Source: DATBJJ01 sp963750915 (GTDB lineage Bacteria; Acidobacteriota; Vicinamibacteria; Vicinamibacterales; 2-12-FULL-66-21). Taken from it: a DNA stretch of 64,000 bases. Both the position numbers and the translations under genes were made by a program. The first letter of the stretch is position 1; each line of letters starts with the position of its first letter. The stretch spans positions 744,001 to 808,000 of the forward strand of contig CAVVSF010000007.1 in the NCBI GenBank assembly GCA_963750915.1. The letters run 5' to 3'. The notes under the pieces are model-generated. The model was not told the DNA's origin, did not search any database, and worked only from the letters and a program-made list of their open reading frames with translations. This document shows positions 20,165 to 26,943 of the stretch, piece by piece.

Positions 20165-20366
20165 TTACGGCCGACACGCGGGCGGCACGACCGGGAACGG
20201 GAGGTAGGCAGGCGCCGGCGCGGCGCCGAGAACGATGCGGCCGCCGCACTCGACCCAGGCAGGCCCGGAGTTGCGGAACGGCGGATGCGACGCCGATCAT
20301 CAGGCGCCCGGGCTGACGCAGCGCGGCGAGGATGATCACGAGCGCCCGGTCGCCGGCGTCTTCGGT
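20165..20366 (-). pseudogene. Remnant of lasso B2-type transglutaminase-like protein
   Basis: Two frames together read GDRALVIILAALRQPGRLMIGV and then FRNSGPAWVECGGRIVLG, ending with TAA at 20165. Lasso leader peptidases (B2 proteins) have RALAL.LLRRRG..RLVIGV followed by FRAHAWVE..G..V, so the order and spacing match, but the catalytic Cys segment is missing and the His position reads Gly-Pro-Ala. A start ATG overlaps the asparagine synthetase stop, but its frame ends after 12 residues. Strongly decayed. Confidence 0.55.
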
Positions 20367-20802
20367 TCAGACATTCAGGGCTTCCACCTCTTCAAGCCAG
20401 ATCTCGAGTGCGATGATGGTCCCGATCGGCCCGCTCAATTCAATGTACGACTCGTCCCCGGCTCTGTAAAGCGACATCATCTGGTCGTACGGCGACGCAC
20501 CGCCGTATCGTCGACCCAGCCCGCCTGCTCGCTTCGCAATTCCGTGAACATCTTCGAACCGCCGAGACCGTCGAGCGCGTCGATGAAGGTCGTCGAGAAC
20601 TCGGCCTGGTCCAGGCGCCTCGCGACGGCGCCGGCAGGACGTCGCGGAGGGCGTTGCGGATGACGATCTTGCGCGCCCTGCCGGCCATCCGCTGCGACGA
20701 CGGCAAGGCGAGGCCGAATTCCGCGACTCGGCGATCGTAGAAGGGGTGCCGCTCGCTCACGCCCGCCGCGTGCGCGGCGCGATCAGGGTGGGGGCGGTAC
20801 AT
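20367..20802 (-). pseudogene. C-terminal remnant of asparagine synthetase (lasso cyclase type)
   Basis: The minus strand reads GVSERHPFYDRRVAEFGLALP, then, after a shift at about 20636, ARRLDQAEFSTTFIDALDGLGG and GWVDD, then, after another shift at about 20490, YDQMMSLYRAG and LEIWLEEVEAL, stop 20367. This is the end of an AsnB-like amidotransferase (HPFxDRRLVEF ... ELWL). The Gln amidotransferase domain and the ATP-binding PP-loop are gone; the fragment starts next to an inverted heptamer repeat. In this setting it is most like the lasso macrolactam synthetase, but an ordinary AsnB cannot be excluded. Confidence 0.65.
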
Positions 20803-20810
20803 CTTTCGTT

Positions 20811-20925
20811 GGCTCAGGGCTCAGGGCTCAGGACTCAGGTTCAATCTCAGATCCTAGTCGAAGGTCTCGCTACGCCGAGCTTTTGCTTGAGCCCCCTGAG
20901 TCCTGAGCCCTGAGCCCTGAGCCAT
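20811..20925. repeat. Inverted heptamer repeat (CTCAGGG arms / CCCTGAG arms)
   Basis: Left arm of CTCAGGG units at 20811-20840 and right arm of CCCTGAG units at about 20886-20925 enclose about 45 nt of other sequence, allowing a long stem-loop. It marks the boundary between the decayed asparagine synthetase remnant and the next methyltransferase gene. Confidence 0.85.
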
Positions 20926-21705
20926 CTACCGTTTCGAAGCGAGCAGCACCCAGACGTCGGCGCGGGGATCCCACGGTCCGCCCCGATAGTCGCCGAGGAT
21001 CGCGTCGACGCGGAAGCCGGCGCGCTCGAGGCGCTGCGCCATCTGCGGTACCGTCAAGGTGCGGAAGGTGAGCGAGAAACGATGGACGCTGCGGGTTCGC
21101 CCGCGGCGCTCGATGTACTCGTGGTCGAAGATCGTCAGCTTGCGCGGACGGTCCTGGCGCACCGATTCGATCAGCGTCACGGTGGACGCAGCGCTGCGGC
21201 GGCCGCGCAGGCTGGTGCGCCGTGAGTATTCGCTCCAGCGCGGCAGGTCCGGCACGAGGTCGATCCCGAACAACCCGCCGCGCTTGATGACGCCGGCGAC
21301 TGATTCGAGGGTCGCGCGCAGGTCGCGCTCGCGGGTCAGCGATTGCAGGATGCCGTAGGGCGCCATCACGAGGTTGAAGCCGCGGCGCCGGCGGAACGGC
21401 AGGTATCGGATGTCGCCGCGGACGAGGCTGGCGCGATGATGCAGCCGGGCCCGGGCCAGCCGCCGCTGCGCCCGCGCCAGCATCGGTGCCGAAAGATCGA
21501 TGCCGACGACGGTCGCTCCCGCCTTTGCCACCGGCGCGGTGATGCGGCCGGTGCCGCAGCCGAGCTCGAGCACGGGACCGTCCTGCGCCAGCGCGAGGCG
21601 CTGCCAGAAGGCGACGTCGCGCCGCGCGACCGTCCGCGCGTTCTCCCAGTCGTAGAACGGGGCGTAGGCGTCCCAGCCCGCCGACCCGTCGGGCCCGCGC
21701 GGCAT
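20926..21705 (-). CDS. Class I SAM-dependent methyltransferase
   Basis: 259 residues, soluble. SAM motif I is VLELGCGTGRITAPVAKAGA (about residues 45-64, quoted as its core), followed by the GIDLS acidic loop, motif II FNLVMAPYG and a C-terminal beta-rich half with DHEYIERRGRTR. It resembles small-molecule or glycan methyltransferases. The ATG at 21705 directly follows the TAG of the upstream methyltransferase, so the two are translationally coupled. Substrate is unknown; the nearby glycosyltransferase and RiPP remnants suggest secondary metabolism or surface-glycan tailoring. Confidence 0.85.
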   Translation of the reverse strand: MPRGPDGSAGWDAYAPFYDWENARTVARRDVAFWQRLALAQDGPVLELGCGTGRITAPVAKAGATVVGIDLSAPMLARAQRRLARARLHHRASLVRGDIRYLPFRRRRGFNLVMAPYGILQSLTRERDLRATLESVAGVIKRGGLFGIDLVPDLPRWSEYSRRTSLRGRRSAASTVTLIESVRQDRPRKLTIFDHEYIERRGRTRSVHRFSLTFRTLTVPQMAQRLERAGFRVDAILGDYRGGPWDPRADVWVLLASKR

Positions 21706-22548
21706 CTACTCGGCGCGCTCGCCGACGGTCGCAAACAGCATGGTGTTCTGGATCTCGACGAAGGCGGCGCCGGCGGCCGACGCGTCGCGCGCGTACTGCT
21801 CGACGACCTTCAGGTAGTCGGCGCCGAGGCGGCGCAGCGATTCGTCCGGCGCCCGGGCGATGACGTCCTTGACGGCGGCGCGGCGCGAATCCCAGAACGC
21901 TTTCGGCGGGGCACCGAGGTGCGCGACCGAAACCGGGAACAGGCTGACCGAGACCGGCTCGACGTCGCACGACGCCAGCAGCCCGGGAACGAGCGGACCG
22001 ACCGCGACTTCGCTCGACTCGCCGCGCACCGCGGCGACGCCGGCGAAAAAGCGGCGGCTCAAATCGAAGGCTTCCATGCCGCTCGGCACCGAGCTGAACC
22101 AGTAGCGCGCCGCATTGTCAGGTTCGACGACCAGGACCCGGCCGCCGGGCCGAGTCACTCGCGAAATCTCGCGGAGTGCGCCCGCGAGGTCACGAATGTG
22201 CTGCATGACGGCGACGCAGTAGGTCGAGTCGAAGACGCCAGCGGCGAACGGGAGCCGAACCGCATCGGCCGCCGCGTAGCCAACGCGGGCGTTGATCCCG
22301 CGCGTCGCCGCATGCGCCTCACGCACGCGCTCGTGCAGCAGGTCGACTCCGAACAGGTGCATCTGCGACATGCGCAGCCGCGCCAGGCTCATCTCCGCCG
22401 TGCCCGTGCCGCATCCGACGTCGAGGATGCGCTTGCCCGGACGCGGCTTCAACGTCTCCTCGAGGAACCCCGTGAAGGCGTCGTCCCACCAATGTTCACG
22501 CAGATGTTTCAGGGTCGAAGACGTGAGGGCGTCGAGGTCGCGACTCAT
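21706..22548 (-). CDS. Class I SAM-dependent methyltransferase (Methyltransf_11 type)
   Basis: 280 residues with motif I ILDVGCGTGTAEMSLAR, acidic loop GVDLLHERV, and post-motif VMQHIRDLAGALREISRVTRPGGR, the standard layout of Methyltransf_11 proteins. MSRDLD at 22548 is preferred over an upstream in-frame start because the extension is unlike the family. It abuts the following methyltransferase gene with no gap. Substrate unknown. Confidence 0.87.
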   Translation of the reverse strand: MSRDLDALTSSTLKHLREHWWDDAFTGFLEETLKPRPGKRILDVGCGTGTAEMSLARLRMSQMHLFGVDLLHERVREAHAATRGINARVGYAAADAVRLPFAAGVFDSTYCVAVMQHIRDLAGALREISRVTRPGGRVLVVEPDNAARYWFSSVPSGMEAFDLSRRFFAGVAAVRGESSEVAVGPLVPGLLASCDVEPVSVSLFPVSVAHLGAPPKAFWDSRRAAVKDVIARAPDESLRRLGADYLKVVEQYARDASAAGAAFVEIQNTMLFATVGERAE

Positions 22549-22582
22549 AAGGAAGCGGGCGATTCTATCATGCGATTCGTCA

Positions 22583-22845
22583 TCAACTGCTCCGGACCGG
22601 GACACCCGCGTGGGCTGCCGTCCACGACGCGGTCGCGAGCGGGGCGACGAGCGGCGTCATGCGACCGGCAAACCGCTGCGCCGACGCAAATCCTGCGGCG
22701 CGAGAATCGAGACGGTGTGGCCGCGGCTCAACAGTTCGGCCGAGAGCGCACGGTAAGTGAGGTAGACCGACGACTGCTCGTCGCGCGGCGTCTGCCGGAC
22801 GATCGCGACTCTCAGGATTCGCCTCGGTTCGTCGACATGCCGAGT
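22583..22845 (-). pseudogene. N-terminal remnant of a glycosyltransferase
   Basis: One minus frame reads LRVAIVRQTPRDEQSSVYLTYRA and ELLSRGHTVSILAP, the typical start of a GT-B glycosyltransferase. After a shift near 22690 it continues GFASAQRFAGRMTPLVAPLA and then stops. About 80 residues survive of an expected 350 or more; the catalytic domain is gone. It precedes the two methyltransferase genes, suggesting they once formed one glycan or natural-product cluster. Confidence 0.6.
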
Positions 22846-22857
22846 CAGTCCGCCGGA

Positions 22858-25347
22858 TCAGTACGCCACGAGCAGCCGCGCCGCCCGCTCGATCTCTGCC
22901 TCGGACGGCAGGAACACGGCCTCGAGGGGCGGAGAATAAGGAACCGGCGTATCGAGCGAGGCGAGAATGCGGATGGGCGCGTCGAGGGCCTCGAAGGCTT
23001 CTTCCTGGATGATGGCGGCGAGGCTCTCGCCGATGCTGCCGGTGCGGGTGTCCTCGTGCACGATCAGGACGCGGCTGCAGTGATGGACGCAGCCGAGGAC
23101 GGCGGTGCGATCGAGCGGCACGAGCGATCGCAGGTCGAGAACGCTGGCCTCGATGCCATCGGCGGCAAGCCGGTCGGCGACGCGCAGGCAGGCGTGGACG
23201 TAAGCACCGTACGTGATGACGACGAGATCGCCGCCGGCGCGGCGCAGCGCCGCCTTGCCGATCGGAATCGCGGCGGGCGATTCCTCGAGGATCTGCTTGA
23301 CGCGCGGGTCGCGATAGAGCGCGATGTGCTCGTAGAAGAGCACCGGATCCGGATCGGCGACGGCGGCCGCCATCAGCGCGCGGGCGTCGTGCGGCGTCGA
23401 GGGCGCGACGATCTTCAGGCCCGGCGTGCGGTAGAACCACGCTTCGGTGTTCTGGCTGTGGTACGGGCCCGCCGAGCGCAGGCCGCCCCACGGCATCCGC
23501 AGCACCATCGGCACGCTGCCCTGCCAGCGATAACGGATCTTGGCCGCATTGTTCACAAGCTGGTTGAAGCCGGTGGCGACGAAGTCGTTGAACTGCATCT
23601 CGCCAATCGGCCGCTGCCCGGCGAGGGCCGCGCCGACGCAGACGCCGAGGACACCGCCTTCGGCGAGCGGCGAGTTGATGATGCGATCGCCGAACTCCTC
23701 GAGCAGCGGCCGCAGCAGCAGGAAGGCGTTGCCGTAGCGGCCGCCGACGTCCTCGCCGTAGACGAAGACGCGGGGATCCGAGCGCAGCGCGTCACCGACC
23801 CCGTGCATCACCGCTTCGAGAAAAGTCGTGCCCTTGCGATCGAAGGCCGGGCCGGCTTCGAGCGCCGGCAGGTCCGGCGCGGCGCCAAGCCGCGTTTCGC
23901 GAATCGACGGCTCGAGCACCTCGACCCGGAGCCGCGGCGGCTCGCCGGCAAAGACGCCCTCTCCAGCGCGGGCCGCATCCGGCCACGGCGCGTCGATCAC
24001 GGCGCGGGCCTCGGCTTCGACCAGCGCCTCGCACTCGCCTTTCAGGCGCGCCAGCTCCTCACCATCGATGAGATTCTCTTCCTGAAGTCTTGCCGCGTAG
24101 GTCGCGATCGGATCGCGCGCCGACCAGAAAGCGTAGAGCTCGGGATCGGCGTAGCCGGACTCGTGCAGCGCCGGGTAGGTCCACCCCGGCTGCGGCTCCT
24201 TCCCGAGATAGAGCATGTCGTCGTGGTGGGCGTGCCCGCACATCCGCATCGACACCAGCTCGACCAGCGTCGGTCCGAGCCCGTCGCGGGCCCGCCCTGC
24301 GGCCCACGCGAACGCCGCCGCGACCTCGTCGGCGTCGGTGCCGTCGATCGTGATCCCGGGAATGCCGTAGCCTGCCGCCTTGTCGGCGAAGACGCGCACC
24401 GCCGACTGCTCCCGCACCGGCGTCGAGAGCGCGGTCTGATTGTTCTCGACGACGAAGATCGCGGGCAGGCGGCGCGCGGCGCAGAGGTTGATCGCCTCGT
24501 GCCATTCGCCGAGCGAGGATCCGCCTTCACCGATGAAAGAGATCGCGAGGCGGCCTGAGCCTTCGCGGTGGAACGCCAGCGCCATGCCGGCAATCGTCAG
24601 CGTGCCGATGGCCAGCGGCGCCGCCGCCGGGAGAATGCCGAAACCGAGGTCACCGTGATGAAGGTCCCGACCGTCCATCGGCGGGCCGGCCTTGGCCATC
24701 TGTGCCGAGAGGACGGCGTGCACGTTCGCGGCGTCGGGGCGCATCCCCAGCGTCGCGCCCAGATCCCGAATCACCGGCGCGATGACGTCGCCATGCCAGC
24801 GCGTCTCGCCGTCGACGATCTCGTGGAAGGCCTCGCCGCGCCGCAGCCTGATCACCGCGGCGTAGATCGCTTCCTGGCCGAGCGAGCGAAAGCCCTTGCC
24901 TTGAAACGCGGCCTCGCCATGACGAACTTCGCCGCCGGTGAACAGCGTCTTCAGCCGGTTGTCGGTAGCGCGCGTCAGGACCATGCCGCGCAGGATCTCG
25001 CGGCGTTCGTCCGGCGTCAGCGAGGCGCGGAGCGCGGCGCGATGAAGGAAGCCGTCGCACGCCTCGACGAGCTCATCAACCGCCTGCTCGAACCGCCGCG
25101 CCGCATCGACGCCCGGCGTCGTCTCGACACGGTCGGTCGGCTCGATGTTCTTCAAACGGCCCCGCAGCTCGGCGTCGAAGCGCCGGCGCACCGCCTCGAG
25201 GGATACATCGTCCGCTTTTACCACCGTCTTGCACGCGTCGAAGGCCGCGCGTACCGGACCAATCGCGAACGGAAACCGCTCGACGACAAAAGCTTCGAGA
25301 CGACGGGCGAGATCGGTGGCGGGGTGGACGGAGGTGGCCCGATCCAT
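22858..25347 (-). CDS. 2-oxoacid dehydrogenase E1, alpha and beta fused
   Basis: Thiamine-diphosphate decarboxylase component of a branched-chain 2-oxoacid or pyruvate dehydrogenase complex, 829 residues. After about 130 N-terminal residues of unclear fold, the E1-alpha part carries the ThDP motif (GEGGSSLGEWHEAIN to VVENN); the second half (from about residue 500, GTTFLEAVMHGVGDAL) is E1-beta with VYGEDVGG, NSPLAEGG and AEMQFNDF-like motifs and a complete transketolase C-terminal domain. Alpha and beta are normally separate genes; fusion is known in some Bacteroidetes and Acidobacteria. No E2 or E3 gene is nearby. Confidence 0.93.
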   Translation of the reverse strand: MDRATSVHPATDLARRLEAFVVERFPFAIGPVRAAFDACKTVVKADDVSLEAVRRRFDAELRGRLKNIEPTDRVETTPGVDAARRFEQAVDELVEACDGFLHRAALRASLTPDERREILRGMVLTRATDNRLKTLFTGGEVRHGEAAFQGKGFRSLGQEAIYAAVIRLRRGEAFHEIVDGETRWHGDVIAPVIRDLGATLGMRPDAANVHAVLSAQMAKAGPPMDGRDLHHGDLGFGILPAAAPLAIGTLTIAGMALAFHREGSGRLAISFIGEGGSSLGEWHEAINLCAARRLPAIFVVENNQTALSTPVREQSAVRVFADKAAGYGIPGITIDGTDADEVAAAFAWAAGRARDGLGPTLVELVSMRMCGHAHHDDMLYLGKEPQPGWTYPALHESGYADPELYAFWSARDPIATYAARLQEENLIDGEELARLKGECEALVEAEARAVIDAPWPDAARAGEGVFAGEPPRLRVEVLEPSIRETRLGAAPDLPALEAGPAFDRKGTTFLEAVMHGVGDALRSDPRVFVYGEDVGGRYGNAFLLLRPLLEEFGDRIINSPLAEGGVLGVCVGAALAGQRPIGEMQFNDFVATGFNQLVNNAAKIRYRWQGSVPMVLRMPWGGLRSAGPYHSQNTEAWFYRTPGLKIVAPSTPHDARALMAAAVADPDPVLFYEHIALYRDPRVKQILEESPAAIPIGKAALRRAGGDLVVITYGAYVHACLRVADRLAADGIEASVLDLRSLVPLDRTAVLGCVHHCSRVLIVHEDTRTGSIGESLAAIIQEEAFEALDAPIRILASLDTPVPYSPPLEAVFLPSEAEIERAARLLVAY

Positions 25348-25378
25348 GGCAGGAGGATCGTAGCATTCTCGCCTTCGC

Positions 25379-25542
25379 CTTCGGGGTTCGGGGTTCGGGG
25401 CTCGGGGCTCGGGGCTCGGGGCTCGGGGGTTCCGAAGAGCTCTGAGTCGTTCGACTGTGAGTTCCGCGAATCCCGAACCCCGAGCCCCGAGCCCCGACCG
25501 CGGAGCCCCGTCGAGCCCCGAGCCCCGACGGCGAAGCGCCGA
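25379..25542. repeat. Inverted heptamer repeat, GCTCGGG / CCCGAGC type
   Basis: Units of GGGGTTC and GGGGCTC with 7-nt period (about 25382-25430) are followed by CCCGAGC units (about 25475-25530). It occupies the divergent intergenic region between the E1 gene and the thioredoxin gene, so both promoters must lie within or beside it. Confidence 0.88.
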
Positions 25543-25558
25543 GTGCTACGATCGCCAA

Positions 25559-26023
25559 ATGAGCACCGCAACCCTCGACGAACGGGGCATCATCACGCCC
25601 TGCCCCTCCTGCGGCCAGCGCAACCGCGTTGCGTTCGGCCATGCCGGCAAATGCGGCAAGTGCGGCACGGAGCTCCCGGTCGCGGCCGAGCCGATCGACA
25701 TACCGGACACCGTCGCGTTCGACGGCCTCGTCGCGGCGTCGAAACTGCCGGTGGTCGTCGACTTCTGGGCGCCGTGGTGCGGGCCGTGCCGCATGGTCGC
25801 GCCCGAGCTCGCGCGCGTCGCCGCCAGCAACGCCGGCCGCTACGTCGTCGTCAAGGTGAACACGGACGTGCTTTCGGAACTCGGCGAGCGCTACGGCATC
25901 CGCTCGATTCCGACGATGGCGGTGTTTGCGGGCGGGAAAGAGATCGGTCGAACCGCCGGCGCGCGGCCGGCGAAAGACATCGAAGCGTTCGTCGAGAGCG
26001 TGGTCGCGTCGCCGCGCGGCTGA
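25559..26023 (+). CDS. trxC: Thioredoxin 2 (TrxC-like, zinc-binding N-terminus)
   Basis: Cytoplasmic disulfide reductase, 154 residues. The N-terminal zinc ribbon has CPSC (Cys15, Cys18) and CGKC (Cys32, Cys35); the thioredoxin domain holds WCGPC at residues 73-77 and the cis-Pro of IRSIPT. The ATG at 25559 gives exactly the usual TrxC start; longer in-frame readings run into the repeat. TrxC proteins are often linked to oxidative stress; no regulator site is visible here. Confidence 0.95.
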   Translation: MSTATLDERGIITPCPSCGQRNRVAFGHAGKCGKCGTELPVAAEPIDIPDTVAFDGLVAASKLPVVVDFWAPWCGPCRMVAPELARVAASNAGRYVVVKVNTDVLSELGERYGIRSIPTMAVFAGGKEIGRTAGARPAKDIEAFVESVVASPRG

Positions 26024-26060
26024 GGACGCCGCGCGCAGGGTTCTTGTCCTGACCGCCAGC

Positions 26061-26849
26061 TCAGTCCGAAACTGCGAGCTCCCCCGGCACGATCGGACGC
26101 GTGCGCGGCAGGAGGCCGCGGCGGGCCTGGTTGCCGACGTAGACAAGGATGCCGACGAAGACGACCAGCTTGAGGACGTCCGCCCAGCGCGCCTGCGGCA
26201 GCACCTTCCACATCGCCCAGAGGATCGGCTGCGCGATCGCCACCGCCCACACTGAGCCGTAGAAGTACCGCCGCTCGTGTCCTTCGCCCTGGGTCGAGGC
26301 CTTGACGCGCGGCAGCTGCCCCAGCGCGCCGAGCATCCAGATCGTTCCCGCGATCGGGAAGTAGGCCTGGTCGTACATCTGCCGCAGCCGCCACTCGCCG
26401 GTGAAGATGGCGGTCGCAAGGCCAGCGATGTTGAGGACGCCGAAGGCAATCACCTCGCTCCACGCCAGCGTGTAGCAGACGCGCCGGTAGAGCGGGTTCG
26501 GACGATCTTCGGTGAAGCGGATGATGTAGGGCCGGGGCTCGACTCCCGGCAGAGCCCCGCGCAAGCCCGCGATGCCGGTGCCGATGAGCACGGCGGCGAG
26601 CCACAGCCACATCCGCGCATCGAACCCGCGCTCGAAGAGGTCGAAGGTCAGCGGCCCGGGCGCGATGAAGAAGACGAAAATCCAGATCGGCCAGTGCGCC
26701 AGCCGGTAGTTGATCTTGTTGCGCTCGCGGATGCGACGGTCATCGGCGAGCTCGATCCGCTCGGCGTGCCCGTGCTGACGTTCGTAGGACGGAGGTAGTA
26801 ACGGCCAGCTCAATCGTTCTGACTTTAACACGCTCGGCCGCGACCCCAC
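26061..26849 (-). CDS. Multi-spanning membrane protein of unknown function
   Basis: 262 residues with about five to six hydrophobic spans (for example WPIWIFVFFIAPGPLTF, WLWLAAVLIGTGIAGL, VIAFGVLNIAGLATAIF, WAVAIAQPILWAMW, LKLVVFVGILVYVG). No catalytic motif is evident and no family is recognised. The listed start is a GTG at 26849; the first about 45 residues are hydrophilic and the true start could be further in. It is convergent with trxC (37 nt apart). Confidence 0.6.
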   Translation of the reverse strand: MGSRPSVLKSERLSWPLLPPSYERQHGHAERIELADDRRIRERNKINYRLAHWPIWIFVFFIAPGPLTFDLFERGFDARMWLWLAAVLIGTGIAGLRGALPGVEPRPYIIRFTEDRPNPLYRRVCYTLAWSEVIAFGVLNIAGLATAIFTGEWRLRQMYDQAYFPIAGTIWMLGALGQLPRVKASTQGEGHERRYFYGSVWAVAIAQPILWAMWKVLPQARWADVLKLVVFVGILVYVGNQARRGLLPRTRPIVPGELAVSD

Positions 26850-26943
26850 TCCACCCCCACCGAACCGGCATCCAACCGACGTCGTATAGGGAAACAGCCG
26901 CTGGAAGGCTTTCTTCCGGCCCTTCCCCTTTCAAGGCCCGCTG

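Noticed and set aside
25379..25542. Regular repeats suggestive of a CRISPR array
   Set aside because: Period is 7 nt with no spacers and arms are inverted; no cas genes are present.
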